A stretch of 64,000 nucleotides of DNA, taken from Tetmemena sp. SeJ-2015. Its lineage: Eukaryota > Ciliophora > Spirotrichea > Sporadotrichida > Oxytrichidae. The notes beneath the pieces were generated by a model. That model was not told where the DNA came from. It saw only the letters and a list, made by a program, of their open reading frames with translations, and searched no databases. The stretch's first letter is position 1. Each line of letters opens with the position of its first letter. The stretch spans positions 29,612 through 93,611 of the forward strand of contig JAJKFJ010022123.1 in NCBI GenBank assembly GCA_027382625.1, read 5' to 3'. Of the stretch, positions 22,036 through 37,300 are shown in pieces. The translations under genes were made by a program, and so were the position numbers.

Positions 22036-25000
22036 TATAAAAGAAGATGTTAATTAACCTAAACAGAAGGAAATCTAGAGTTATTTTAGAGACTTGCTAA
22101 AAATTATATAAAATTCAGCAAAGATATTTTTTGTTAACTAAATTAGTGGCTAAGTATCATCTATCAACTATAATTGCTTTTAATAAGAATCTGAATTAAA
22201 ATAGGATTTAAAAGATGATGAAAAGAATATTTATAAACTATTTGCTATTTTATTATTTAAAGTATTAAATTTAATAAATTATGTTTAATACTAAGACAGG
22301 ATTTGCTTTAATTTATTAACAAATCTATTAATTTAAAGGAATTAATTTTTTAAAAATATAAAATATTTATATGTTAATTAAAAACTTATTTCTGAATATG
22401 TCGAGCTCCTTTATACATATTTTTTTACTGATAAATAAAGAAGATAATTATCTTTATATGAATGCAAATTAAATAAGCTAATAAAAATTTATAATGGATA
22501 GTTTGAGACTAGACACTCCTGACTATAGTGTCTGATCCCCTTAAAACCCCGGCACTCCAAGTGACCTTTTAAAAAAGATAATCATTTTTAGCAAAAAAAC
22601 AAGTTTTTAAATGCATTTAAGGGGCATATGATACAATTTATTGATACAATTTTTTTTGAAATTATTACTTTTATTTTTTTGTTGTAAAAAATTGATGTGA
22701 ATGTTTCCAGGGGAAATCAACAATCCCGGAGCGATCCACTATTGAGAGGTGCCTGGGCTCTATCTAACCTTAAATTTATTCTATAAATAAATAATGAGAG
22801 AAAAATTTCTAAATAGAATCTATTTGCCTTCTTTTTAAATTTAATTTAAGTGTGTTTTGTTGAAAAATATAAATTATGACATTCATTTTCAACTTCAGAT
22901 ATTTCAAGAGTATTTATTCTTCTTTCCAATATCTTAACAACACAGTACCTCACATCCTTTAGTAAAATCTTACTTTTATCCTCTTTTTTTCTTTGGCATT
23001 TAGTAAACAATATTCTTGTAAAACTACACTTTGAATTTTGACATATTTTACTTTAAAATATATAAAACTTAGTATTTAATTTTATCTAAATTTGACCAGG
23101 ATATATAAAAGTTAACAGTTGGAAGATTGGGCGATGGAATTTAACAGGGGAAAGACTGTTTGCTTTTTAAGTTAGATAAATAGAATCTTTGTGGTATGAG
23201 GTTCACCATCAAATGCTTTCTTATCATTCTTTTAATGGTAACTATAGTTTGATATACCTTATTAAAATAAGCATTTATTTTAATTTAAAATTTATCATAG
23301 TTATAATATTTATTGTTTAAATTCTTAGCCTAAATTGGACCTGCTCTTATGATGACAATATCAAATTATAACTTATATATATAAATTAACAGTCTTATTC
23401 ATTTGCTAATGGCAAAGTAAATATTAAAGATAGATTTACTATTCTTAAATTTTAAACAATTAGTCAAACAAAATAGAATTTAAAAGATCTGACATCAAGC
23501 CAAGAATATATTTTACTTATTTACTTAATCGTTTAATAAATTATATTAAAGTAATTAAGTAAATGTATTTATAAAAATAAAAATCATGGGTAAGGAAATA
23601 AGATTACCAATTAGAAGATTAATTTCTCGCCAAAGGCATTTTAGATATTTATCCATTCTTAACTTTAGAATTTATTAAATTTTTTAAAATTAGTATGCAA
23701 GCTGATAAAATACATCGAAACTTTAGATAACTTTACTTTTTAGAGAAAGACTTGATTATAGCAAATATTTTTAAATTCTGATAAAAATTAAATAGGTTGA
23801 GAACTTATCGGAGAATAAAATTAATTTTTAATAAAATGGATAAAAAAAGCGTCTATATATGTACAATTTAATGTGGAATCTCAATTAAATTTATGCTTCA
23901 AAAAGAAAAGAATTAAGGAATAGAAAAAAGGAGTTGCTCATATTTTATATCGCCACAAAGTCATATTTTAAAATAAAGGAGGAAGGAATATGATCTTATT
24001 AATTTTTGTTATAATCAAACATATTGCAGATTAGAGTTGTTTGAACTATTTGAACTTTCACAAGATTCAACCTCTAGTTTATGATATTGCCGAATCTTTG
24101 GTTTTAATTAAATTTTAAACTTTAATAAATTTAAAACATAAAATTAAATTTATTTATAAGCATTTATTAATTTTAAATATTTAAGAGATAAACAAAATTT
24201 TATTTTTATATCATAAACCTAATTTAAATTTTATTTTCTTATTAAGCAATATATTTTAAATTTTTCTTTTTCAGAAATTGTCTAGCCAGAGATAATTTCT
24301 TCATTTATATTGTATTGTCAATATTAAACTATAAATAAATGAATTTTACAATATTAACACTTTATTCTACTAAACAAATTAATTAAAATTTAAATTAAAT
24401 TGATTAATATTTAGAGTGTCGGAAATAGAAATAACAATTTATTAATTTAAAATGTTAATTTCTTTTAATAAATAAAGATAACACATTTATTATAATATTT
24501 TCAAGCAAATTTTAGTTAAATTTACTTCTATGAAGGATATTTCATAAATTATTTTTTGATTAAGTGATTATTTATTTATAAAAAAGAGTGTAGTAAGCTT
24601 AAAATCAATTGAATATAAGATCTATCATTATTTAGTGTTTCAATTTAATATTAGTTTATTAAATTCATTTTAAAGTAATTATTGTACTTCACTTCTTTAT
24701 TCCAAAGATATTTTATCATATTCAAATACAATTAGTTTGTAAATTTAAATTATATTGAATTTATTTAATTACTTCTTAAAGAACTAATAAAAGTATAGTT
24801 AAAGAGGAGGATAATTATTTATAAAATAATATAATTTACTTGCTCAATTTAATATTAATTTAACATTCATTTTTAATTTTTTTAATATAACATCATAAAA
24901 TTTAGTAAATAAAATTTTCTTTGGTTTTTACTTTAAAACCCCATTTCTTACATCACATAAAAAATAATTTCGTATTTATTAAACTAAAAGAATTAATCAA

Positions 25001-27349
25001 TGTAAAAAATAATATTTAAATCCTTCAATCAAGGAAAAAATATGCAAATAAAATATAATTATCGAAATTTTATGGACAATTCTAACGATCCTCAAGATTT
25101 TTTTTAATTAAAAACTTTGGCATTTTTTAAATTTTTCAAATTAAAGTTTAAAGATTATTTCAGACATTCCAATAAAAAAAGAATAAATATAATTACATTT
25201 TTCAGTGAAAAATACTAATATTTATTTCATATTAGTTGAGGTATAAATGATAATTTTTTATTATATTTATTTCTGTCTTAAATAAGTTAATTTGTTTCAT
25301 CAGAATTGTTTAATTAAATTAATAAAATAATTTTATGAATTTATTTTTATTTTTACGAAAAGTTTAAACTTCTATTAAATATTAATAAACCTGTTAAAAT
25401 TTTAAACATGAGTAATTTTATTAAATCAATTTTTTTATCATTGACATTGATTTCTTCTAAGTAAAATTTATATTTATTTGAGATAATAGACTCTTTTAAT
25501 TCAAAATTTCGCTTCATTATTTTTTTAATTCTAATTTTTTAAAGACTAATATTTTCTTTAATAAAATTCTATTAATGCTATATAAATAATTCTCCAAATA
25601 GAGTTTAATTAGGAACAAACTATAATTTTTTAATTGGAGAAATTGATTCTGAAAAATATTCTTACTTTTTTATTTTTAAAATATCGAAACTTTAAATTGA
25701 AATTGATATAAGTTTTCTCCTTAGATTTTTAATCTATAATATTCTTTTCAAATTTAGAACTTACCCTTTGAGAAAGATTAAATATGAAAATTATACTTTA
25801 ATTTAATTTTGAATTATCATAACAAGTCGATATTTTTTCATTTTTGTGATGAATTCAATTCAAAATGAAGTAGAGTAATATTCAATTGAAATATTAATTT
25901 CATGAGACTGTCTTCGCAGAAACCAAGTCTGCCACCCTGAAATAAATAAAATCTTTTTTTTAAAACAAAAAGTTGCGACCTAGGTTTTTCTGACTCTTTA
26001 TAAGTTCAAATGTGAATTGCTTTAAATAAAAATAAACAAATATTTATATAAGTCAAAACAAGCTGAAAATATTTATATTTAATTGAAATTCAGTATTAAT
26101 GAATCTTATTTTAACAATGCTATAATAAAATTTTTATCAACAAAAAAAGAAATTTTTTAATTTAGTATTTAAAATTTGATCTTTAGTTTTAAAATTGTTA
26201 ATCAGATAATATATATATATGTATTTTTATTTTTTTTATTTATATGTTAATCAGATATTTATTTTGAGATAAAGATTTTTTATTTGAATCTTAATTAAAT
26301 TAAAAAAATGTTAGTACATAAAAACTAAGTTAAAATATAATAACACTGTTACGATAACTTCAAAGATAGAAATATTTCGCAGCTCAATATATTCTGATTT
26401 TAAAATTCCACCAAATATTGTAATTTTGCTAGCAATCTCAAAAACTTTTAAATGGAAATCGCTTTTTTATATTCTCAGTTATATTATTCGTTCAGACCCG
26501 ATTTTTTTATTTTCTAGAAAGCCAGTTTTTATTGAAAGAAGCCACTGTTTTTAAGTCTTTATATTGAACTTTAGGAAAGTAGCTTCAAAAAAATTATATT
26601 TCACAGATGATAAGAGGTATATCCTTCGTCCAGGCTTTACAGAAGCAAACTCAAAAGATTTTGAAAAATCGGGGCTGAACCTATAATATCTTTAAAGTTT
26701 TAAATATTTAATAATGAAATTATAAATATCTATTAAATCTTAGTTTAAGCCATAGAGAGAAATTTAAATTTTTAATTTAAAATTCTTGCTTAAATAGATC
26801 ATTTTGACCAATCTTTTTTAAATATCTAAATATAGGTTATTTTAATAAAATATAATTAAAAGTAAAGTTCTGTTAAAATATGTTTCTTAATTTAAATTTT
26901 AGAAAATTTAAATTTTTACTTGAATACGAGTAATAATTAAAAAATTATTGATATTTAATTGTATTTATATTTATTTTCGAATTGATGGACCCTCTGCCTA
27001 TATAATGACACTTATGTAATTAATTGAGTGACCACCTGAGTCATATTAATCCTATTTAAAAAGCCAAAAATATGTGCAAAACATCCTGACTCCCATTTGG
27101 CACCTTTTGAGCCTCTCAAAATCTGTTTTTCATAGGGCTAGTTTAAATTTAATCTCAACAAGCATTTAAAATATAATTTAGTTGATAAAATAAGAATGAT
27201 ACCCTAATTATATTTGAGAGATTCAAAACCTCTACTTTTGTTGGCACCATCAAGCAATATGAATTGATAGATTGTAAAAGATCTTGCTCAAAATATATCT
27301 ATCGTAGGAAGCAAAATTAGTTCAAAACAGCGATAAGGTTATTTAAGCA
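22036..27349. other. A+T-rich DNA with small repeat remnants
   Basis: Mostly featureless. At 22,497-22,775 a 280-bp segment has imperfect inverted ends (AGACACTCCTGACTATAGTG left; AGGCACCTCTCAATAGTGG on the opposite strand at right), possibly a MITE. A family-C repeat lies at 26,515-26,680. No gene supported. Confidence 0.35.
26515..26680 (+). repeat. Family C repeat, uninterrupted copy
   Basis: It begins AGAAAGCCAG and ends with TTCGTCCAGGCTTTACAGAA then CTCAAAAGATTTTGAAAAA. The same sequence at 54,688-55,504 is split by a family-B insertion. It has no open frame. Confidence 0.65.
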
Positions 27350-27763
27350 GGAAATTTAATTATTAAATCAGTGATTAATTTAAAAAATATTTGGAGAGTT
27401 GTAACTTCTTGCCAGTTGAAATCACTGATTCACCCCTTGATATGCAGCTTGTTCGATATCTATCAAAAATTAATGTGAGTTTCTACTTTAATCATTGCCT
27501 CAATATCTCTCAGCAGTGAGATACGATGTGCAGCAGTTACTTGTTTTCGAAATACTTATCTATCTTAAACGATTGAAGCTTATGACTCTTTATTGAGCAC
27601 TCTCAAATAAAAGTTGCAAGGATGAAAAGTTATTAGAATTTAAAGCTCTATCAAATTATGCAATAATTATTTTAATCTTGCACACTTCGACTGTTACTTA
27701 TTAAATCAATTTTAATTAAATATCTAATTCATTTCTTTTTTTAATTAAATTCTCAGCTATATT
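27350..27763 (+). repeat. Family A interspersed repeat, copy 4 (full length)
   Basis: The order is TTGGAGAGTTGTAACTTC, GCCAGTTGAAATCACTGATT, GCAGCTTGTTCGATATC, CTCAGCAGTGAGATACGATG, AAAAGTTGCAAGGATGAAAA, and the end TTAAATTCTCAGCTATATTT. About 410 bp; best aligned with copy 6. The GTTCGATATC block resembles a polymerase III box B, so a tRNA-derived origin is possible but unproven. Confidence 0.75.
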
Positions 27764-30700
27764 TAAAATATAAAAATATATTTGCTTGTGAGATTCAAAT
27801 ATAATTCTAAGAAGTGCTTGTGAGATATTTAATTAAATTCATTTTATATTTATAGTCTATATTATTAGTTCCAGATGGAGAAATCAATAAATGTCAACTT
27901 TCATAAAGATAAATCTTTTATTTTAAAATATAACAAAACATCGATTTTAATTTTCAAAACTTACTTTCAATGGATACAATAGAAGAAAAAAGAAACACAT
28001 TTATTTACATATTTATAAATAAAATGGATTAAATCAATATCAATTAATTCTTTAAAATTAATTTAATTATTCTTTTAAATAGTAAAAAAATGAATTTTAT
28101 TAACAAAATACAATACTTTTCAATCTTTTGTAATCTTTCTCATTTCAGAATTATACAAATAATTATTTATTTTATGAGCATAGTCGAACCAAATAAATAA
28201 GCTGAGTCGTCATATCTCGCTCAGAAACTGCGAATTTAGGTTTTGATGTTTGGACAAATATAAAGATTTAATTTTTTGTTGAGCAAACGCACAAATTTTA
28301 AGAGTTACTGCTATAAATTTCGATTGAGAATATTAAGAAATTTATAAACTTAACTGAAGATAACAACAATATTTAGTTCATTTAGATATAAAAATTCAGT
28401 CAAAAAGAATATTGAATTATCCTTTTGGAAAACTTAAATTCAAATCATTTATACAAATATTTTTTTTAGAAGCATTGACATCCCAAATCTAGTCTTTTAT
28501 AAATTTCATATGTATTTCAGCTTTTGAAAAGTAAACTGCCGCTATTGGGCAGTTCCTCTGAATATTCCATTAGATCTCTATTTTTTAAATCAGAAATGAT
28601 GAACCATAAGTTAGAAGATAAATGTATTTAGAAATAAAACTAATTGCGCTGGATAATAATTTAAAATGAATGCTCTGAAAAGAAGTAATTTTGGAAATAA
28701 TAAATTGTATTAGGTCTTAATATTCATAATAGCAGTACTGAAATTTTTTAAGAAAAGACCCTTTTAAAAAAATTTTTAAACAAATAAAAGATCTATTGAA
28801 ATAGTTTAAAAAAAGATTCAATATAAAAAACAAAGCCAAATTTAAATTTATTATCTATCATATATATGTTCTTAAAAGTTATAGGATTAAAGGAAGGTGT
28901 TTTTGTGTAAAAGACACGACTGCTGTGGCCATGCCTTTGAAGGAATTCGATTATACTTTTGGTGGATTTTTTAAATGGATTTCTGCTCTATTTTAAATAT
29001 TCATTCTAGTTGCATACATGAAACTAAAAATAGTCTTCTCAAACAAATGGCCTATGAGATTTTATTTAGAATTTCTCTTAGTTTTAAAAATTAAATAATT
29101 TTTTTTAGCAAAATTATTTAGCCTAATTATAACTTTAGCTGAACTTAATAATTTTGAGCCAATATTAAATATTTATCGTATTTTAATTAATTTAGAAAAA
29201 TGTAAATTATAAAAGGGTTTTTTTGTGAATTTATTTTAATTTTTGATTAGAACTAATTTAAAAAAAGGAAAATTTTTAAAATTTTAAAAAAAAGCTTTTA
29301 ATATACTTTCAACTTTGTGTAAACTTAATGCAGGACTAGCATATGCTTAATAGGGAAGAGTGGAGACTTATCAGTTAGATAGAGATAGTTATTTTAACTT
29401 GTGTTACAATAAAATACTGTAAGTTTTATTAGCCTAAATTTCCCTTTAAATTTTTAATAAACAAAACCTTATGATTCAAGTTTTTTTTTAAATTTTTTTT
29501 AAATAAATTCATATTTAATATTTAAAAAATATCCTAATTTAAAAAAATAGATATTATTAATTTTAGCTATGAACCCAGCTACATATTGTTGATTTAGTGG
29601 TTGTTTCTTTTCCTTTAAATAAAATAATTTGTATAATCTTTATTGCTACTATTCTGTAATCAGAAAAAAGTCAATATATTTTTAATAAAAATTGAGAGAA
29701 TCAAACCCATTTTAATTATTTTAATACATTTAACTTTTTCAATTTTATTTTCAATTTTTCCTTATTAAAAATTAAAAGAATTGCTTTAGAAAATTCATTC
29801 CAAGTGAACTTTATATATGCATTATAATTTATTAATTTTTCAAAATTTGGTATAATAATAAAATTTGTTCAAGGATTATACCTAAAATTGCTTTTTTAGC
29901 AAATAGACCCGCTTCATCAACTTAAGATAGTGAATCTTGTATATACCCGACAAGATTATCATCCAATATGTCGAAAATATATATTTTTCTCAGACAAAAT
30001 CTATAGGAAATGCCAGCCTATGGCTTATTATATAAGAATTATTTTTTTTACAAATTATCTTTAAAAAGCTTACCTATTTGCAGCTTAAACTGACACAGAT
30101 AGACTACCTCAGCAATAAGCATGGATTACTTTTTTTAAGGTTAGTTTAAACTTAAAAACCTGACAATTTGAGTCGTTACTAAGTGAAGATTGAGATAAGA
30201 ATTGATATTCACGTTTTTTTTTAGTTAAGATAGTTGTCATGATTTATTATAGAATCTTATTTATTTGTGGTGGTTCCTGCCTATTAAGAAATCACATAAT
30301 TTTACTGAATAATAAAATAAATGGAAGCAGTATCATGAAAATTAATAATTAATATTTATATACCCTCTTTTGAATTTATCGTATTTATTCTATAATTGAG
30401 TTTAAATTAAAAATTATTAAAAATAATAAATTGTAAGTTCCAACAATGTGGAAGTTTAAATTAAAAGATTCATCCCACCCCCAAATCTTCGGCATGCTTT
30501 ATAGGTATTTAAATTAATCTTTAATTACTTAAACAGACCTTTCAGCAACTTGATTTTATGCTTTCACTAAATTTATATTCAAAAATAAAAAGTAAACTCA
30601 ATTTTTGTAACTTATAACATAGAGATGAGCTTTTTGACACTCAGATTACAAGGTCATATCGATAATAGAATTTTACGCTCTATCTTATGGCGAAATAAAT

Positions 30701-31611
30701 AATCGAATTAATCAATTTAATTATTAATTTATTTATCTTGTTTATAAATTTTTCAGTTATTTTATAAAGTTAAAATTCAGAAGGAATCTTGTGAAGATGG
30801 AAGAAGACCACATCTGCATATTTAATTTTATGAATTTGTCTTCTGATATATTTTCTTTATAACAAAATATAATTAATAGCAAGAGCCATATTCTAACTTT
30901 CTTTTTTCTTAGCAAAACTATCATTTTTATTATTATCTAAATTATAATTAACTTCATCGATATTTATAAGGACCATAAAAAATTCAGCAAAAAGTTAAAG
31001 ATAAATACAAATTAAGACGTATATATGGAGATTGATGATTTACTGATAAAATCCAAATTATTAGGTAGAAAGATTATAAGGCTTAGGAAAAATTTAATAT
31101 TTAAAATTTAATGAAACTCAGGGCGCATATATAATTAATAATATAAAAATCTTCTATTAAAAAGATAAAAACGAAAATGAAAATATTAAATTATACCAAT
31201 GATTCATCTTAAAAAAGGCTTAATCACTCAAATAAATTATAATAAAAAAGTAAGTTCTCTTAGATTTTTAATTTATTCAAAATTATAATTTTTAATTAAC
31301 ATAGGATAATCTATAAAGTCTCTTAATATACAAATAATGATTTAAAATGATTAAATTAAAGTTTCAATTTTTAATTTATTCAAAATTATAATTTTTTTAT
31401 TAAAATTAATCGCACTAAAGATATATACATAACCTGTATAAGACTGAAGCCCGGCTTCGAGAAAAATTCAGCACAATTAGTTATATTAAAATTGTAATAA
31501 GAGTAATAAATTAAAAGCACATTTTGATTATATAGAATGATAAATTGATTTGCATAGTAATAGTTGTAATATTTAACATAATTGATAGTTAAGATAATTT
31601 CTTTTAAAAAG
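27764..31611. other. A+T-rich DNA, no supported gene
   Basis: Frames around 28,890-29,450 and 29,821-30,093 are free of UGA on the plus strand (for example RPASSTQDSESCIYPTRLSS), but such openness is expected by chance when only UGA stops translation. Confidence 0.4.
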
Positions 31612-31615
31612 ATTA

Positions 31616-31870
31616 ACAAGTGAAGTGAATCGTGAGTTATAAGAATAAAAATTTATTGGTTTAAGTAGATGGTTCTGGTCAAGAATAATACTATCAAGTT
31701 TGAAAAGAAAAGCAATAGGTGATAAATCTTAGTTATTAGATAGGAAATGTTAAGTTTTAATTAATTTAGACACCCATTGGTTATCATGATAGCAGAGAAA
31801 TCCAATGAAACTTTAGAATTTTAATTATAGCTCAGATCATTATATTACAAATTATGTAAGAATTAACCAT
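31616..31870 (-). mobile_element. Family D TIR element, partial copy
   Basis: It starts AAGTGAAGTGAATCGTGAGT and continues collinearly with the minus strand of 61,189-61,547 through GAGAAATCCAATGAAACTTT to CTCAGATCATTATATTA. Beyond that the match fades and no second terminal repeat is found, so one end is lost. Confidence 0.6.
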
Positions 31871-33774
31871 ATTCCATTTACTCATCTTATAATTATAGCA
31901 ATCAATCTCTGTTAAATAGAGTTCCTTATGTTGATAAGCTAATATGGTCTTTTTATCTTATTAAAATTATTATTTTTAACATAATATTTTTTTTAAAGAG
32001 AATTAGTTTCTGTGCTCTAGTTTTAAAAGCTTAAAGTTCCTCTTGATATAAAACATTTATTATAATAAGGCTAATTGCTAGGTTGAGCTCTTTGTCCTTT
32101 TTATCAAGGTTATTACATTACTTATTAACAAGGTTGAAACAGCTTCAGTGTAATTTTTAATATTCCAAGTTTCATTAAATCTCAAATTAAGCTAATAATA
32201 AAAATTTGCTATAAGAATGATATAATATTTTTAGGACTACTATATAAGCAATTTATAAAGTTAACATAATTCACTAAATGAAGAAGCTATTATAATTAAG
32301 AAATATTATTAACAGATAATAAATAAAATAAAGGTAATTTTGAGTAAATAGAAAAGCAGATTTCTAGATTAGAAATGATATAATAAATTATATTTTATTT
32401 TAATTTTTAATAATTAATTAAATGGTAAATATCTTCTATCTTTGGATTTCTCAGTGTGTTGATGTTTCTATCTTCTTTTTCATTATGATTAAAATAAGGA
32501 GTTTACTTGTTATTTCCACTTTAAAGGAGCTAAAAGCAACTTCCCACTATTATTACGAAACGGACTTAGCTGAGAAAGCTTGGTTATTCGTTATTTTATT
32601 AAGCCTTATCAATTGAAATGATTTTAATAATATTAAACAATCATTGAAATATATTTTTTAATTTAAAATGTTGTTATTTAATGTAAAAATCATTCCATTT
32701 AAATTATTGGATGACTTCATCAAATTTATTTCTATTTACTAATATAAATAAAAACAGTTCTTAATGTCACCTTTTTTTCTAGATTATAAGTATTTGTTTT
32801 TTAAATTTATAAAAATGAATTATATACTTAAAGTTAAATTTAATCTTAGTTTTATCATTTATTTATATTTAATTATTTTGCAAGTTATCTTATTTATTAC
32901 TCAAAATAGAGAGAAAAAAAATCAAACAAAAGCTCTAAAAATCTTAATCTAATAATTTCTTATCCTATTAAATTATAAATGTATAAATTTTAAATTCAAT
33001 TAATTTATTTATCTCCGTAAAAATAAGCTAAACAGAAGAAGAGTACATCAAAATATTTTATAAGTTTAAGATGTATTCTTTTTCTGATTTAAAAATTAAA
33101 TTCTATTATTAGGATTAATGATTAAATAGAATCACATTTAAACTATGACTAATAATAAATAATTACGAATAAATAAAATGAGACTAATCTGTGTTAAGTT
33201 TCACTTAAAATTTTGTAAACAAAAATTTGAAAGTCTTAAAGATGGATAAACCATTCAATTGAATATTTATATCATATTATAATTTTCTTTTTTTTAGAAG
33301 TTATTTAAATTTTAACACTTCTAAAGGCTGAGCTTAGAGTCAAATAGTCTAAATTATAATCTTAAGACAAAAATCATTTCTATATCATTCAATAAATAAA
33401 ACTAAAGATAATCTGATTCTTTATTCAGAAGATTTTAAGTTATTTCTAGATCCGTTAAATTTCAAATGACTCAAACATTTGCTCCATTTATAATAATTAT
33501 TGTTATAATATAATATAAATTAAAAAAAATATTTAAGGTATTAAATTAAATATATAAATTTACATATCTTTGATAAACTTATTATCAAGTTAATAATTTA
33601 AAAATTTAGAAATTACATTTTATCTATCAAGATAGGCTTTATAATATATATATTTGAATCATAGAGAATTTTAAAAAAAATTAATCTGTAATTAATTTTA
33701 TTTAAAAAGTTTTATGAAAGGTAAAACTGGTATTTTAATATTTCCAAACTTCAATTTTGATGCTTATGGGGTTA

Positions 33775-34330
33775 ATATAAATGCATAATCGAAGGTTAGC
33801 AAAGACTAATTAAGATAAAGGTCTTCAAAATTGATATTTAATGTGTGATAGTTTTAAATAATTATGGTTTTATATTTAATGAGGGAGAGTGCTTTTTCTA
33901 TTTCAATGCCAAGACCAGAAATAGAAAAGTTAATTAAAGCGAGAAGGAGATAGAGGTAGTTTAAAATAAATTTAGGATAGAGTAGACTCCTTCTGAATTC
34001 TTATAGTCAGATTGAGTTCTTCTTCAGAATGGTGTTGGTCTTATTCTAAATTTTGTTAATAAACACCTCAAATCCAAGCTTACTTTTTAAATTTTAAGCA
34101 TTCCAAGTCAAAAAGACTCTCTGTTTATCGGGAGGAATACATTTTTCTTCCTGGACTTAGGCTTTTTTATTTGGAATTTTAAAGGTTTTTAAAGTTGAGC
34201 GTGTAGTAGTTGAAATAAACATTTAAATAAATAGTTGCCTTAATTCAGAGCGTAAGATAATATGAGTCATAAATAAGGGGCTAAAATACAATGTAATTTT
34301 AAGCAAAATAATTCATAATCAGGTATCTAT
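33775..34330 (-). pseudogene. Ubiquitin-derived repeat, copy 1 (decayed)
   Basis: On the minus strand the ubiquitin core survives in pieces: CIPPDKQRV (34,112-34,142) and IRIQKESTL (33,985-34,010), in different frames and separated by unrelated sequence. It aligns along its whole length with 40,585-41,215, including non-coding parts (CATAATCGAAGGTTAGCAAA at the left; AAATACAATGTAATTTTAAG at the right), so it is a repeat that contains a ubiquitin remnant rather than a lone pseudogene. Confidence 0.6.
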
Positions 34331-37300
34331 ATTTACCATATAGTATATGGTTTAAAAGAAAGCCCTTTATATTTCGAACAAAATTTAATATATAAATTTT
34401 AATGATAAAAAATATACAATAGTATTTACAAATACAAATTTAAACTTCAATCTAATATACCGATTGTATTTTGATAAATCATGATTTGATTTTAATGATT
34501 AAATTTCAATTTTTAAAGATATTTTTTTTAAATAAAGAATCCTTTCTTCAAGGATTGATTTGTCTTTAAAAAATTAGTTTATAAACAAATCTAAATTATA
34601 ATAACTAAAAATTGTATTATTTTTTATTTAATTAATCTAATATTTTTTAAAGGCTTTTTTAATGTTAATTTAATGTTTAAAAAGGAAATGACAAAATGTA
34701 ATTACATTTTTGCAGAATGGAATTCAAAATATTTGAATTTATACAAATTTGAGATAGTTATATTTTTATAATTAATTATATACTTATTTATTTGAAATAA
34801 AATTAAATAAGAATTTTTAATAGCTATAACATTATCTATTTTTACTGATATCACGAGGCTCAAATTAAAAACTTTAATTTTAAATCTATATCTTCTATAA
34901 GTTTTCATATCAATGTCATATTATAGACTAATTAATCAGATCTAAATATATTATCTTTGTCTTCAGTAAAGATTATTATAAACAGCTTTTTAATTTAAAA
35001 GTATTCGATAAAAAAAAATGTTACCTTTTCCATTTCAAAGTTTCAAAGTTAAAAATATTTCATTATAGTAACCATAGAATTTGAAAATAAAGCTGCCACT
35101 TTTTGAAGAGCAGAGACTTGGCGGTTGTAATTCAGTTGATAGAATTTTGAAAATAGCAAGCTACGAACTTTAGAGATTATGAAGACTGTTATATTTATTT
35201 ATTCGGAAAGTTATATTTAATCCGAATTAATTAAAAGGCGTTTAATGTTGGAATTCTATATTGAGATTAATAAATATTTATACATATCTCTTAATTGATT
35301 CATGATGTCAAAATTCATTTAAAATCCTAATTATTTTAAAGGCATATATGATATTTAAATCAAATTTTAATTTTAATTTTTCTTTTATAATTCATTATTT
35401 TCTAAATTTAAAGACAACCCTTTAATACCACATCTTTAAATCAATTTAATCAATGCAATATTTATTCTTTTATTCTTTTCGAATTGATTAGATACTTTTT
35501 TATGACTCAGACTTGAATTTTTATTTACTTTATTTGGAAATTAAAATAGGAAATAGAGATTTAAATATATAAAGAAACATAAATCCAGTTAAATTAAATT
35601 ACTTTTCAATTATCTTTAAAAGAATATCAAGCTTCATAGCCAGTTCAAATAATTTAATATAATTTATTGAATTAATTTAATATCCATATTCAAAATTTTG
35701 TTATTATATTCTATTTTACTCTATAGTGTAAGGACATATTGCTTTAAAAATTTTATTCTTAAGAACAACTTCAATATCTTGAATTAATTAATAAGTGATT
35801 TCTCTATATGAAAAAGCGTTTTGTACAGTTTTTATCATGAGTAAAGTATAAGAAATATGTTTAATTCAAATTTGCTAAATTTTAATCATAAATAAAATAA
35901 CATAAAAATAAATAAATCATTTTTATATATAAAATTATAATTTAAGTTCTTAATTTGAAAGAAAAACCTTTTACTTTTCAAATAAATTAGCTATTTTTAT
36001 TTCGGCATCTTTTCGGCATAAAATTCATTTAAATTAAGTAAAATATTTATATCTGTAATTTTACTTTGGTCATATTTTTATTTTATTTTATTAGTAATTT
36101 AATGTCAAGTTTAGTAAATTATAAAAAGGTGACTAGTTTTTCAGAAGTTAAACTATTTTTCTAAACTTATTTATAAAAAATATTTTTTAAATAATGATTC
36201 AGATATGTTATTGACGTGTTTGTTTCAAGCAAATTATTAAAGAATAGTGGCAGATTATATTAAAAGATTACTTGAATTATAATTTAAATATTAAAATCAT
36301 CAGTCTTCAAAGTGCAAATAGTCAAATTAAGCAGAATTAAAAATATTTTGCAAACAGTTTTCATAAAAGTTATTAAGAGTTGCTAAATAAAAAAATATCC
36401 CTCTATTTATACAAATCTTTCACATATTTTTCTGCGTTTGAGGTATTTGGTTTATCTTGTCACATTTCCCATTTTTATTTTACGTTTTTCTCTCAATTTT
36501 ACTCTAAGTATGAGAATTATTCTTATAATTATTTCTAGTAGAGTGCTCTGAATGCTATTCACTTAAAATTTTCAAAGAATGCTATTTTTTTAATTAATGC
36601 ACTCTATTTTACTTTTGAGAAAAATATCATGATTAATTCTCATATGAATAAATATCGCTAAAAATTCACTCAAACCTCATAAGCTTATTTAATAAAAAAC
36701 TTTTTCCTTGCCATCGTGCTAACTTACCATTAGGTTTACAACGATTCGCAAGCCTTTTCAGCAGCAAGCTTTTCTGCATTTTTCTTGTTATCTGATTATA
36801 AATTTAAAGAAACCTAATTTATTAAGTTGACTTCTTGGACATATCTCACTTTAATTAAATCATTTGAATTTTGATACGCAACTCATATTCTCCATATGTT
36901 ATAAAATTTAATTGAGCAAATTGATTTTATATTTCAGATTATTTGAGGATTTAAATTTCAAGTTAAGTCTTTATTTATAATACAAAAGTTGATGAGATAA
37001 TTCTGGGTTTGTGAAAGATTTATAAATCTAATTTCATAAAACATTTATTTTATAAAATATATTATAAATTATAAGTTATAAGATTAAAAAGATTTATATA
37101 GATAAATATCTTTTATTATAATTCTTTTTGGATTTTGAATTTTTATTTCATTTATTAGATTTAAATTTTAAATTCTTATAATTAATAAAATAATGTTTAA
37201 CTTAATTCTAAACAAATTAAAAAAACTTTAGGGATCCTTCAGGGAATAAAAATGATTAAGACTAACTAAAATTTATAGATATTAAAGTTGAAGAAATTCT

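Noticed and set aside
29821..30093. UGA-free plus-strand frame ending at 30,093
   Set aside because: With only UGA as stop, frames of this length are common by chance here, and there is no motif, homologue or composition change to support it.
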